A DNA stretch of 12,267 bases from an uncultured Prevotella sp. (GCA_900553965.1 USFX01000068.1:1-12267), one strand, 5' to 3'. Numbered from the stretch's first letter, positions 1 through 6,543 are shown. Notes: generated by a model not told the origin, from the letters alone. Program-made: numbers and translations.

Positions 1-256
1 CCGCGGCCGCGTCGTCCCGACATTCGACGAAGAGCTCAGTGTCGACATCGCGGGAGCGGCCACATTCGTCGCTATGGACAACGGCGACCACTACACGGAC
101 AGCCTCTTCCGCGACGTGACGACAAAGCCGATGAAGGGCGGCCGCATGCAGGTGATACTGCGCAGCACAAGGCAGCAGGGAAAGGTCACGGTGAAAGTGG
201 CAACGGCCAAACTGAAACAGAGCTATAAGACGACGACCGGGAATATCCGGAACTGA
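1..256 (+). CDS. C-terminal end of a GH2-type glycoside hydrolase (partial, 5' truncated)
   Basis: The reading frame is open from base 2 to the TGA at 254-256 and gives 84 residues, so the gene begins outside the window. The pattern VVPTFDEELSVDIAG, then FVAMDNGDHYTDSLF, then RMQVILRSTRQQGKVTVKV matches the Ig-like C-terminal domain of large Bacteroidetes GH2 enzymes (beta-galactosidase/beta-glucuronidase group), in which a conserved 'V.NGD' segment is followed by a beta-strand ending 'G.i.V.a'. The catalytic TIM barrel is not in the window, so substrate cannot be deduced. Such enzymes are usually periplasmic. The next gene (GH43) begins 127 bp later on the same strand, which fits a shared polysaccharide-degradation locus. 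The family assignment is by recognition of this short tail; another multi-domain glycosidase with the same Ig-like domain remains possible. Confidence 0.7.
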   Translation, partial: RGRVVPTFDEELSVDIAGAATFVAMDNGDHYTDSLFRDVTTKPMKGGRMQVILRSTRQQGKVTVKVATAKLKQSYKTTTGNIRN

Positions 257-331
257 CGTTATAAGTGAGTGATTTATGTATGACGTAAACGCAAAGATTT
301 ATTGCGACAGAATGAATGTCGCGACTACGGA

Positions 332-358
332 CTTCGCGTTTTTGTGCCTTCGCGTTTA
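332..358 (+). repeat. Dispersed intergenic repeat, copy 1
   Basis: A 27-nt segment with core GCCTTCGCGTT matches 4108-4134 at 23 of 27 positions, in the same orientation. Just upstream, GCGACA (304-309) and TGTCGC (317-322) form a 6-bp hairpin with a 7-nt loop. TAAACGC near 286-292 can also pair with GCGTTTA at the end of the repeat. Similar 'ttcgcgttt' intergenic sequences are common in Bacteroidetes genomes (recollection, not searched). Function unknown. Confidence 0.55.
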
Positions 359-383
359 TGTAATTGATGACATAACTTAAAGA

Positions 384-3002
384 ATGATGAAAAGAATATT
401 TATGATGGTTCTGGCGAACGTGCTGATGATTATGACATCACCGGCCCAGACCAACACCATTCAGAATCCCATTCTCCCGGGATTCAATCCCGACCCGTCA
501 ATCTTCAGGGTCGGCGACTACTACTATATATGCAATTCGTCATTCACGTTCTATCCCGGTCTACCGATCTACCGGAGCATGGACCTTCAGAACTGGGAAC
601 TGGTGGCACACGCCATCGACCGCCCCGGCATGGTCTCGCTCGACAGTGTCAAGGACAAGGACGGGGTATGGGCGCCGACCATACGCCACCACGAAGGGAA
701 GTGGTACATATTCTGCAATGTCTCGAACAGAGGCAACTTCTATATCACTGCGGATGATGTGAGAGGACCGTGGTCTGACCCTGTTTTCATCAAAGACATG
801 CCGGGCATAGATCCTTCCATCTTTTGGGATGAAGACGGGAAAAGCTATATCCTCAGCAACATCGGCAAATTTCCGGGACGAAAATACACGTCCTCCACGG
901 CCATCTGGATGCAGGAGATAGACCTCGGCAGCGGACGACTGACGGGAGAACGTCACTACATCGCCACGGGACATGCGCTCAATGCGAAATATGCCGAAGG
1001 CCCGCATCTGTATAAGATTGGCAAGAAATATGTTCTTCTGGTAGCCGAAGGAGGTACGGACTTCTTTCATGCCGCCACCGTCCTGACCAGCGACAAGCTC
1101 TTCGGGACTTATCTCCCGCAGACCATCAACCCCGTGTTGTCGCAACGCCAGATGGGTCACTCCGCACCAATACAGTGCGTGGGACATTGTGATCTGGTGG
1201 AAACGCCCGAGGGTAAATGGTATGCCGTCGCCTTGGGAAAGCGGATGATTGACGGTAAACATGCTTTCACCCGCGAGACATTCATCTGTCCCGTCGAAAT
1301 ACAGAACGGAGAACTGGTATTCAATCCCGGGTATGGCTGTATGACGCCTGTTGTCAGCCGTCATGAGACAGGACCGGCATCGGAACGGAAAGAGCGTGAC
1401 AAACATCTGGATTTCAACGGCGACAGTCTTCCCATAGGATGGTATTACAATCGCATACCACACGAAAAAGATTACACCGTGGCCGACGGAACGTTGCGTC
1501 TCAAGCTGCGCCCGGAAACTATTGACAGCCTCGTCTGTCCGGCCATGCTCATGAGAAAACCGACAAGCCACAAATATTCGGCTACGACCAAACTCACATT
1601 CGCTTCAAAGAAGAAGAACGAACAGGCCGGAATTGTCCTTCATCGCAACAACGGGGCGTATGTCGCCTTATTGAAAGGATCCGATTGTCTGGAACTGATA
1701 ATCAAGGACAAGGGCGAGAAGCGCTTATTGGAAAGGATACCATACACCGACAAGGACGTGGTCATCCGCCTTTCATGCAATGACCTGACCGGCGTCTTTT
1801 CCTACGGTCCGTCACCGGACCAACTGACAACGACGGCACCTTTCAGCCTCCTGCCATTGACCGAAGACAACAAGCTGAACCGTTTCAACGGCCTCGGCAT
1901 CGGTCTTTACGCCTCATCCAACGGAAAGAAATCAAAGGCACAGGCCGCTTTCGATTATTACAACTACAAAAATTTAACAGAGACGGAATTACCCGAGGAC
2001 TTCACAATCACCGCCCAAGAGATGCAACACATCTATGACGAGGTGAAAACGCCATATAAATATGGTGTTGTAATCGAAGCACCGAAAAAAGGACAGATGG
2101 TCGATTGCCCTACGGTTTTCAACGTCGACGGTCAATGGGTAATGACTTACGTTCTATACGATGGACGCGGATATGAGACATGGATGGCTACAAGCCGGAA
2201 TCTTCTCAACTGGGAAACAAAAGGAAGACTGCTTTCTTTCGCAGATGACGGTTGGGATAAAGACCAACGTGGTGGTTTCCCGGCATTGCAGAATGTAAGT
2301 TGGGAAGGTGACTACAGGCTCGGCAAATATAAAGACGAACACTGGATGTCCTATATTGGCGGTGGCAAACCGGGATATGAGACAGCGCCTCTTTCCATCG
2401 GACTGGCATCAACAGATGAAGATTTGAACATTCCTCATGAATGGAATCGCTCTGGAACGCCAATCCTGAGATGGAATGATGGCGATATAAAATGGTGGGA
2501 ATCATTCTCTCCTTACAAAAGTTTGATTTACGAATTGGACAATCCTCTCGGCTCACGTTTCATCATGTTCTACAACGCAGCATATCAAGGAAAGAATCAT
2601 AACCGCGGGGAGAGGATTGGCGTGGCGACAAGTGACGACATGACGCATTGGCGGCGATACGACGGGAATCCCATCTTCCAGCATGATTATAAAGGAACAA
2701 TCACCGGTGATGCTTATCTTCAAAAAATTGGCCCATACTATGTTATGTTCTACTTCTGTGCGCATAACCCCAATTACACACATAAAGCATACAATTCTTT
2801 TGCCGTAAGCCGTGACTTGATACATTGGCGCGACTGGGACGGAGAACCGCTGATTGTCCCCTCCGAGAACTATGATGCGAAGTATTCCCATAAGAGTGCG
2901 GTCATCAAAACAAACGGCGTTGTCTACCACTACTATTGCGCCGTAGACAAGAATGGACACCGCACAATAGCATTAGCAACAAGTAAGGATCTGAAACGAT
3001 AA
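384..3002 (+). CDS. Secreted two-propeller GH43 glycosidase (beta-xylosidase/arabinofuranosidase type)
   Basis: An 872-residue protein with a signal peptide (hydrophobic residues 5-17, likely cleavage after Ala21 in SPA-QT). Residues about 27-315 are a GH43 five-bladed propeller of the beta-xylosidase/alpha-L-arabinofuranosidase type: NPDPSIFR supplies the probable general base Asp37, GIDPSIFWDEDG the pKa-modulating Asp143, and AEGPHLYK the general acid Glu205. Residues about 338-530 resemble the concanavalin-A-like C-terminal domain of GH43 xylosidases. Residues about 550-872 form a second propeller-like module with repeated 'TS.D..W' blade motifs (NLLNWE, DMTHWRR, DLIHWRDW), a DCPTVF segment (Asp574), WWESFSP (Glu706) and TGDAYL (Asp776). 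Single-module relatives end after the ConA-like domain, so this is a fusion. It is probably periplasmic or surface-exposed and acts on arabinoxylan-type side chains (inference). ATG codons at 384 and 387 are both possible. The nucleoside-hydrolase-like gene follows after 13 bp. Confidence 0.9.
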   Translation: MMKRIFMMVLANVLMIMTSPAQTNTIQNPILPGFNPDPSIFRVGDYYYICNSSFTFYPGLPIYRSMDLQNWELVAHAIDRPGMVSLDSVKDKDGVWAPTIRHHEGKWYIFCNVSNRGNFYITADDVRGPWSDPVFIKDMPGIDPSIFWDEDGKSYILSNIGKFPGRKYTSSTAIWMQEIDLGSGRLTGERHYIATGHALNAKYAEGPHLYKIGKKYVLLVAEGGTDFFHAATVLTSDKLFGTYLPQTINPVLSQRQMGHSAPIQCVGHCDLVETPEGKWYAVALGKRMIDGKHAFTRETFICPVEIQNGELVFNPGYGCMTPVVSRHETGPASERKERDKHLDFNGDSLPIGWYYNRIPHEKDYTVADGTLRLKLRPETIDSLVCPAMLMRKPTSHKYSATTKLTFASKKKNEQAGIVLHRNNGAYVALLKGSDCLELIIKDKGEKRLLERIPYTDKDVVIRLSCNDLTGVFSYGPSPDQLTTTAPFSLLPLTEDNKLNRFNGLGIGLYASSNGKKSKAQAAFDYYNYKNLTETELPEDFTITAQEMQHIYDEVKTPYKYGVVIEAPKKGQMVDCPTVFNVDGQWVMTYVLYDGRGYETWMATSRNLLNWETKGRLLSFADDGWDKDQRGGFPALQNVSWEGDYRLGKYKDEHWMSYIGGGKPGYETAPLSIGLASTDEDLNIPHEWNRSGTPILRWNDGDIKWWESFSPYKSLIYELDNPLGSRFIMFYNAAYQGKNHNRGERIGVATSDDMTHWRRYDGNPIFQHDYKGTITGDAYLQKIGPYYVMFYFCAHNPNYTHKAYNSFAVSRDLIHWRDWDGEPLIVPSENYDAKYSHKSAVIKTNGVVYHYYCAVDKNGHRTIALATSKDLKR

Positions 3003-3015
3003 CGAACTGAGAATT

Positions 3016-4069
3016 ATGAGGAAAACCTTATTGACGATTATCACTATCTTATGTTATGCCAACATGGCATTGGCTCAGGGACGCATAAAGGTGATATTGG
3101 ACAACGACTTCGCCGGTGATCCTGACGGTCTGTTTGCCCTCGCCCAGCTCGTAGAATCGCCTTCTGTGGATATAAGAGCCATCATCGGATCACATCTTCA
3201 CCAAGGCGAGAACTGGACAGCCAAAGGCAAACCTTCGGCGACAACAGCCGTAGAGAACGCCAACACGCTCCTGTCGATGATGGGAAAAGAAGGAAAATAT
3301 AAAGTTGCAGAAGGAAGTAACACGGCTCTTCGTGACACCGATACACCGATACGCACAGCTGCCACCGACGTTATAATAAAGGAGGCAATGGAGTGTTCTC
3401 CTCGAAATCCGCTATATGTGCTTTGTGGCGGCGGACTGACCGAGATAGCTTCGGCATGGATGCTCAACAAAGACATCCCGACGCATCATCCTCGTGTGGA
3501 TCGGCGGTGCCGAATATCCCGGCCACACGCCCCCTCCGGGAGCAAAACTTGAATACAACACGACAATCGACACCAAGGCCGCGCAAGTCATATTCAACCA
3601 ATCCGACATCAGGTTATGGCAAATTCCGCGCAACGCATACAGACAATGCCTCATCTCCCGTTCCGTTCTCCATGCACGCACAACGGGAAATAACTCCATG
3701 ACAAAGCAAAAGAGCACAGAGGCAAAACGAAAGAGCTCCGTAGCAAAACAAAAGGAGTTTGTGGTGAAGCAAAAGAGCTCCGTGGCAGAATATCTGTTAT
3801 CCCTGCTTGACTCACACATCGGACCGGATAAGCCGGCCGAATGTTACGTACTTGGAGACAGCCCGCTGGTTCTTGTATCTGCTCTGCAGAGCAACTGGGA
3901 GCGTGACGCCTGTTCCTCCGGTTATTCTTTTCAACCACGCCCCACGGTCAACGACAAAGGAGAATATCACTTCGGAGACACGAAAAGGAGCGCAGTCAAG
4001 GTCTTTGACCGTTTGGACACGTATCTGATGTTTGAAGACATGTTCGCAAAACTAAACCTTCCGCAATAG
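3016..4069 (+). pseudogene. Secreted nucleoside-hydrolase-like protein, frameshifted near 3481
   Basis: Two frames together encode one protein of about 350 residues. The first (3016 onward) starts with a signal peptide (MRKTLLTIITILCYANMALA, cleavage before Gln21) and has the Asp-rich DNDFAGDPDGLFAL motif (Asp29, Asp31, Asp35, Asp37), which resembles the calcium/ribose-binding motif of inosine-uridine nucleoside hydrolases. Homology changes frame at about 3481: the native sequence continues as RIILVWIGGAEYPGHT from 3482, then LWQIPRNAYRQCL, YVLGDSPLVLVSAL and LDTYLMFEDMFAKL, ending at TAG 4067-4069. One extra base or two missing bases would explain it; uncorrected, translation stops at 3552 (178 residues). 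The gene also holds an in-frame 21-bp repeat array (3682-3786) in a loop before AEYLLSLLDSH. It follows the GH43 gene by 13 bp, so co-transcription is likely. It may be a true pseudogene or a sequencing/assembly error. Substrate is unknown; Bacteroidetes homologues in sugar loci need not act on nucleosides. Confidence 0.8.
3682..3786 (+). repeat. Five tandem 21-bp units inside the nucleoside-hydrolase gene
   Basis: Units are 3682-3702 (degenerate), 3703-3723, 3724-3744, 3745-3765 and 3766-3786. The shared core is AAAGAGCTCCGTGGC. In the gene's frame each unit gives a lysine-rich heptapeptide such as KQKSTEA, KRKSSVA, KQKEFVV, KQKSSVA. The block is exactly 105 bp (35 codons) and keeps the downstream frame open into AEYLLSLLDSH. 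It lies where homologous proteins, as I remember them, have only a short connection, so it looks like an inserted minisatellite. Confidence 0.8.
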
Positions 4070-4107
4070 TCAAACCGTTAATCAACAACCGCGGAAAGAC
4101 AACAGCA

Positions 4108-4134
4108 CTTTGCGTTTCTGCGCCTTCGCGTTGA
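4108..4134 (+). repeat. Dispersed intergenic repeat, copy 2
   Basis: Matches 332-358 at 23 of 27 positions in the same orientation (core GCCTTCGCGTT). It is followed by a run of seven A residues. It lies 38 bp after the stop codon of the nucleoside-hydrolase-like gene, so the two copies bracket the GH43/nucleoside-hydrolase gene pair. No gene is visible in the rest of 4070-4389 apart from the radA promoter region. Confidence 0.55.
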
Positions 4135-4275
4135 AAAAAAGCATCCCTTTAAATCTTTGGTTCTGAGAGTCAAATCAATCCTAAAATCTGAAAGGAGAAT
4201 TCCCACAGCCCTGTACATGATATTTTCTGCTGCGGGTAGAATTATTCGTCTGCCGATGAACACTATTTCGAATAA

Positions 4276-4343
4276 AATTGTTAACTTTGTATCAGACATC
4301 GAAATATTGTAATTATCTAATAATGGGAACAAAGTCAACAATT
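4276..4343 (+). promoter_or_regulatory. radA promoter -7 box within an inverted repeat
   Basis: TAACTTTG at 4282-4289 fits the Bacteroidetes -7 consensus TAnnTTTG; no convincing TTTG -33 box is seen at the usual distance. The left arm AATTGTTAACTTTGT (4276-4290) is repeated inverted as ACAAAGTCAACAATT at 4329-4343, with 14 of 15 positions complementary and a 38-nt spacer. Transcription would begin near 4295, giving a leader of about 95 nt that includes the right arm. The left arm covers the -7 box, so a protein binding both arms could control radA (inference). Confidence 0.55.
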
Positions 4344-4389
4344 AATACAATATAAAAATGGCCGAAATTTCCCGATATATTGAAACATT

Positions 4390-5781
4390 ATGGCAAAAGA
4401 CAAGATAGCATACGTATGCAGCAACTGCGGACAGGAGTCGGCCAAGTGGATTGGCAAATGCCCCAGCTGCGGACAGTGGAACACATTTAAGGAGATACGC
4501 ATAGCGGCTGACACTGGCACTCTGGCGGCGCGGCAGGCAGCCGTGTCGGTGCGGTCGGCAATGGACAAGGGCAAGAACAGGCCGCTATTTCTCCGCGAGA
4601 TAAGCGCCCGTGACGAGCCGCGCATCGACATGCACGATGACGAGCTGAACCGCGTGCTCGGCGGCGGACTTGTGCCTGGGTCCATCGTGTTGCTCGGCGG
4701 CGAGCCGGGTATAGGCAAGAGTACGCTCACGCTCCAGACCATACTGCGGCTGAAGGACCGCCGCATACTGTACGTAAGCGGTGAGGAGAGCGCCCACCAG
4801 CTGAAGATGCGCGCCGAACGAATTGTCCATGAGCAGAACGAGACGTGTCAGATTCTATGCGAGACATCGCTCGAAAACATCTTCGCACACATTCGCGACG
4901 TAAAACCCGAGCTCGTCATCATCGACTCCATACAGACGATTGCCACAGAAGAGGTGGAGACAAGTCCGGGCAGCGTGACACAGGTGCGCGAGTGTGCATC
5001 GGCCCTGCTGCGCTTCGCCAAGACGAGCGGCGTGCCGGTGATACTCATCGGACATATAAATAAGGAGGGAACACTGGCCGGACCGAAGATACTGGAGCAC
5101 ATCGTGGACACGGTGATACAGTTTGAAGGCGACCAGCACTACATGTACCGCATACTGCGCAGCATCAAGAACCGCTTCGGCAGCACATCCGAACTGGGCA
5201 TCTACGAGATGCAGCAGTCGGGACTGAGGCAGGTGAACAACCCGTCGGAACTGCTCCTCACGCAAGACCACGAAGGACTGTCGGGCATAGCCATCAGCTC
5301 CGCCATCGAAGGCGTACGGCCGTTTCTCGTCGAGACACAGGCTCTCGTGTCGTCGGCGGCCTACGGAACGCCGCAACGTTCGGCAACGGGATTCGACCAG
5401 CGCCGTCTGAACATGTTGCTGGCCGTACTCGAAAAGCGTGTCGGATTCAAGCTGATGCAGAAAGACGTCTTCATCAACATTGCTGGCGGACTGCGCGTAA
5501 CCGACCTTGCAATGGATCTCAGCGTCATCGCGGCCGTACTGTCAAGCAACGTCGACACGGCCATCGAGACCGGCTGGTGCATGGCCGGCGAAGTGGGACT
5601 GAGCGGCGAGGTGCGTCCCGTCAACCGCATCGAGCAGCGCATCGCCGAGGCGGAGAAGCTCGGTTTCAGCCATATTATCATCCCGAGATACAATCTCTCG
5701 GGACTGAACACAAAGAAATTCAAAATCGAATTGCACCCCGTCCGCAAGGTTGAGGAAGCCCTGCGCGAACTGTTCGGATGA
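4390..5781 (+). CDS. radA: DNA repair protein RadA
   Basis: A 463-residue protein of normal family length. RadA is a RecA-like ATPase that aids branch migration and processing of recombination intermediates in the cytoplasm. The N-terminus has a C4 zinc finger: Cys10 and Cys13 in YVCSNCGQ, Cys24 and Cys27 in KCPSCGQW. The Walker A motif GGEPGIGKST is at residues 103-112 (Lys110), ELVIIDSIQT gives the Walker B strand, and the RadA-specific KNRFG motif is at 260-264. The rest, from about residue 275, is the Lon-protease-like C-terminal domain, with GLRVTDLAMDLSVIAAVLSS and GEVGLSGEVRPV. ATG 4390 puts the zinc finger at the expected distance from the start. The gene is monocistronic, with its own promoter upstream and hairpins downstream. 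A short ORF (4358-4408) overlaps the start in another frame. Confidence 0.97.
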   Translation: MAKDKIAYVCSNCGQESAKWIGKCPSCGQWNTFKEIRIAADTGTLAARQAAVSVRSAMDKGKNRPLFLREISARDEPRIDMHDDELNRVLGGGLVPGSIVLLGGEPGIGKSTLTLQTILRLKDRRILYVSGEESAHQLKMRAERIVHEQNETCQILCETSLENIFAHIRDVKPELVIIDSIQTIATEEVETSPGSVTQVRECASALLRFAKTSGVPVILIGHINKEGTLAGPKILEHIVDTVIQFEGDQHYMYRILRSIKNRFGSTSELGIYEMQQSGLRQVNNPSELLLTQDHEGLSGIAISSAIEGVRPFLVETQALVSSAAYGTPQRSATGFDQRRLNMLLAVLEKRVGFKLMQKDVFINIAGGLRVTDLAMDLSVIAAVLSSNVDTAIETGWCMAGEVGLSGEVRPVNRIEQRIAEAEKLGFSHIIIPRYNLSGLNTKKFKIELHPVRKVEEALRELFG

Positions 5782-5803
5782 GAGCCAAGCGCCTCATCCG
5801 AAC
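5772..5803 (+). terminator. Hairpin containing the radA stop codon
   Basis: GTTCGGATGAG (5772-5782) and CTCATCCGAAC (5793-5803) form a perfect 11-bp stem with a 10-nt loop. The radA TGA (5779-5781) is inside the left arm. No T-run follows, so this may be an RNA 3'-end protecting or pausing structure, not a classic intrinsic terminator. Confidence 0.5.
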
Positions 5804-5820
5804 CAACTGTGATTACGAAC

Positions 5821-5865
5821 ATATTCCGCGGATTTAAAAGAATATTATGACAATCCGCGGAATAT
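5821..5865 (+). terminator. 14-bp perfect inverted repeat downstream of radA
   Basis: ATATTCCGCGGATT (5821-5834) and AATCCGCGGAATAT (5852-5865) are perfect inverted copies separated by 17 nt. Each arm contains the self-complementary CCGCGG. No T-run follows (AAAGATTAG), so it may terminate radA transcription by structure alone, or it may be a protein-binding site upstream of the 5918 promoter. Confidence 0.45.
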
Positions 5866-5917
5866 AAAGATTAGTTAGCATAACGGGACTTAATAGAACT
5901 GAACAAATCGTATTTTA

Positions 5918-5949
5918 TTTGGAACGGCAGCGCTTTCTCACTACATTTG
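5918..5949 (+). promoter_or_regulatory. Bacteroidetes-type promoter of the Cys-rich small ORF
   Basis: TTTG (5918-5921), a spacer of exactly 20 nt, then TACATTTG (5942-5949) match the -33 and -7 boxes of the Bacteroidetes primary sigma factor. The same boxes and spacing recur at 11785-11816. Transcription should start near 5954-5957, giving a leader of about 115 nt before the ATG at 6072. Confidence 0.75.
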
Positions 5950-5957
5950 CATCACAA

Positions 5958-6045
5958 CCGCAGGAAAGCGGAAGTGACAAAACAACTCAGGCCTGTGTGC
6001 GAACGGTCTCCCGCACAATGCCGACAGAGGGATAACACGGAGACC
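5958..6045 (+). promoter_or_regulatory. Structured 5' leader with possible H-type pseudoknot
   Basis: A small hairpin pairs CCGC (5958-5961) with GCGG (5968-5971). Next, TGTGCG (5996-6001) pairs with CGCACA (6012-6017) around a 10-nt loop. The last seven loop bases, GGTCTCC (6005-6011), are exactly complementary to GGAGACC at 6039-6045. The resulting order is stem 1 (6 bp), 3-nt loop, stem 2 (7 bp) stacked directly on stem 1, and a 21-nt crossing loop, which is the geometry of an H-type pseudoknot. It sits entirely between the promoter and the small ORF. I do not recognise it as a known riboswitch class. The pairing is read by eye; no folding energy was computed. Confidence 0.45.
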
Positions 6046-6071
6046 TTTATGTTTAACCATTCAAATAAAGT

Positions 6072-6254
6072 ATGACTATGGAAAAGAAAGAGAAGTGTTG
6101 CACAAAGACAGCCTCTACCGGAGGATGCAACGAGAAGAAACAGGAAACAACGTGTCAGGACGACAAGAAGTGTCAGGACGGAAAGAAAGATGGCATGAGC
6201 TGCCACACGAAGAGCCGTCCGACGGGCGACCCTATGCAGGGTGACGTCTGCTGA
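6072..6254 (+). CDS. Small Cys- and Lys-rich protein of unknown function
   Basis: A 60-residue ORF (MTMEKKEKCCTK...), not recognised as any named family. It has seven cysteines (Cys9, Cys10, then one each in GGCNEK, TTCQDD, KKCQDG, MSCHTK and the C-terminal GDVC) and many lysines, with almost no hydrophobic residues and no signal peptide or membrane segment. CQDDKK and CQDGKK come from an 18-bp tandem duplication (6153-6170 and 6171-6188). The composition suggests a metal-binding, metallothionein-like or redox peptide, but that is inference. A second ATG at 6078 could be the start. Support that the gene is real comes from its own well-formed promoter, an A/T-rich start context (CAAATAAAGT) and a terminator at 6383-6433. 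No other gene shares the unit. It might instead be a leader peptide or part of a regulatory RNA. Confidence 0.55.
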   Translation: MTMEKKEKCCTKTASTGGCNEKKQETTCQDDKKCQDGKKDGMSCHTKSRPTGDPMQGDVC

Positions 6255-6382
6255 GACAGTTCCGGCACGTAAGGACTGAAGAATGAACGGGACGGCCGGG
6301 GCACGGACATACCGGCTCCTCACTACGAAACAATATGCACTATTCGCGCCGCCCCTCATTCCATGTCAAGCCGATTCAGGCG

Positions 6383-6433
6383 CCTGTGGGCAGGATGGCA
6401 CAACGGCCGGACTGCCCGCAGGATTGCCTTTTT
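6383..6433 (+). terminator. Intrinsic terminator after the Cys-rich ORF
   Basis: CCTGTGGGCAG (6383-6393) pairs with CTGCCCGCAGG (6412-6422) over 11 bp with one G-U pair and an 18-nt loop, followed by TTGCCTTTTT ending in five T (6429-6433). It lies 128 nt past the stop at 6254. The 6255-6382 stretch holds no convincing gene; a weak GCCGG/CCGGC pairing at 6295-6316 is the only structure seen. Confidence 0.65.
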
Positions 6434-6474
6434 ATTAAGTAAGTCTTCATTATTAATTTATAATAATTTTTTTG

Positions 6475-6543
6475 AACACAGAGACACGGAGACACAGAGT
6501 TATATTGTCCTCTGTATCTCCGTGTCTCTGTGTCTCTGTGTTT
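6475..6543. repeat. Inverted repeat built of 8-bp tandem units (ACACAGAG)
   Basis: The left arm (6475-6499) is ACACAGAG-ACACGGAG-ACACAGAG preceded by A. The right arm (6510-6543) reads CTCTGTAT-CTCCGTGT-CTCTGTGT-CTCTGTGT. The innermost 25 nt of the arms are complementary except for one position, around a 10-nt loop; the right arm has one extra 8-bp unit. It lies between the convergent small-ORF unit and queC. A run of seven T precedes the left arm (6467-6473), but neither strand has a T-run directly after the hairpin, so it is not a typical intrinsic terminator. Similar CTCTGTGT repeats are widespread in Bacteroidetes intergenic DNA (recollection). Confidence 0.8.

Noticed and set aside
561..1571. 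336-residue open frame on the minus strand inside the GH43 gene
   Set aside because: It lies wholly opposite a well-supported GH43 frame with catalytic motifs and shows no recognisable domain.
5958..6045. RNase P or tmRNA gene, prompted by AGGAAAG near 5962
   Set aside because: The flanking conserved segments of RNase P RNA (such as the GAGGAAAGTCC context) and the tmRNA ends are absent, and an ORF follows.
5952..6359. 135-residue minus-strand frame across the Cys-rich ORF and its leader
   Set aside because: No promoter or recognisable domain; the plus strand has a promoter, leader, ORF and terminator in order.
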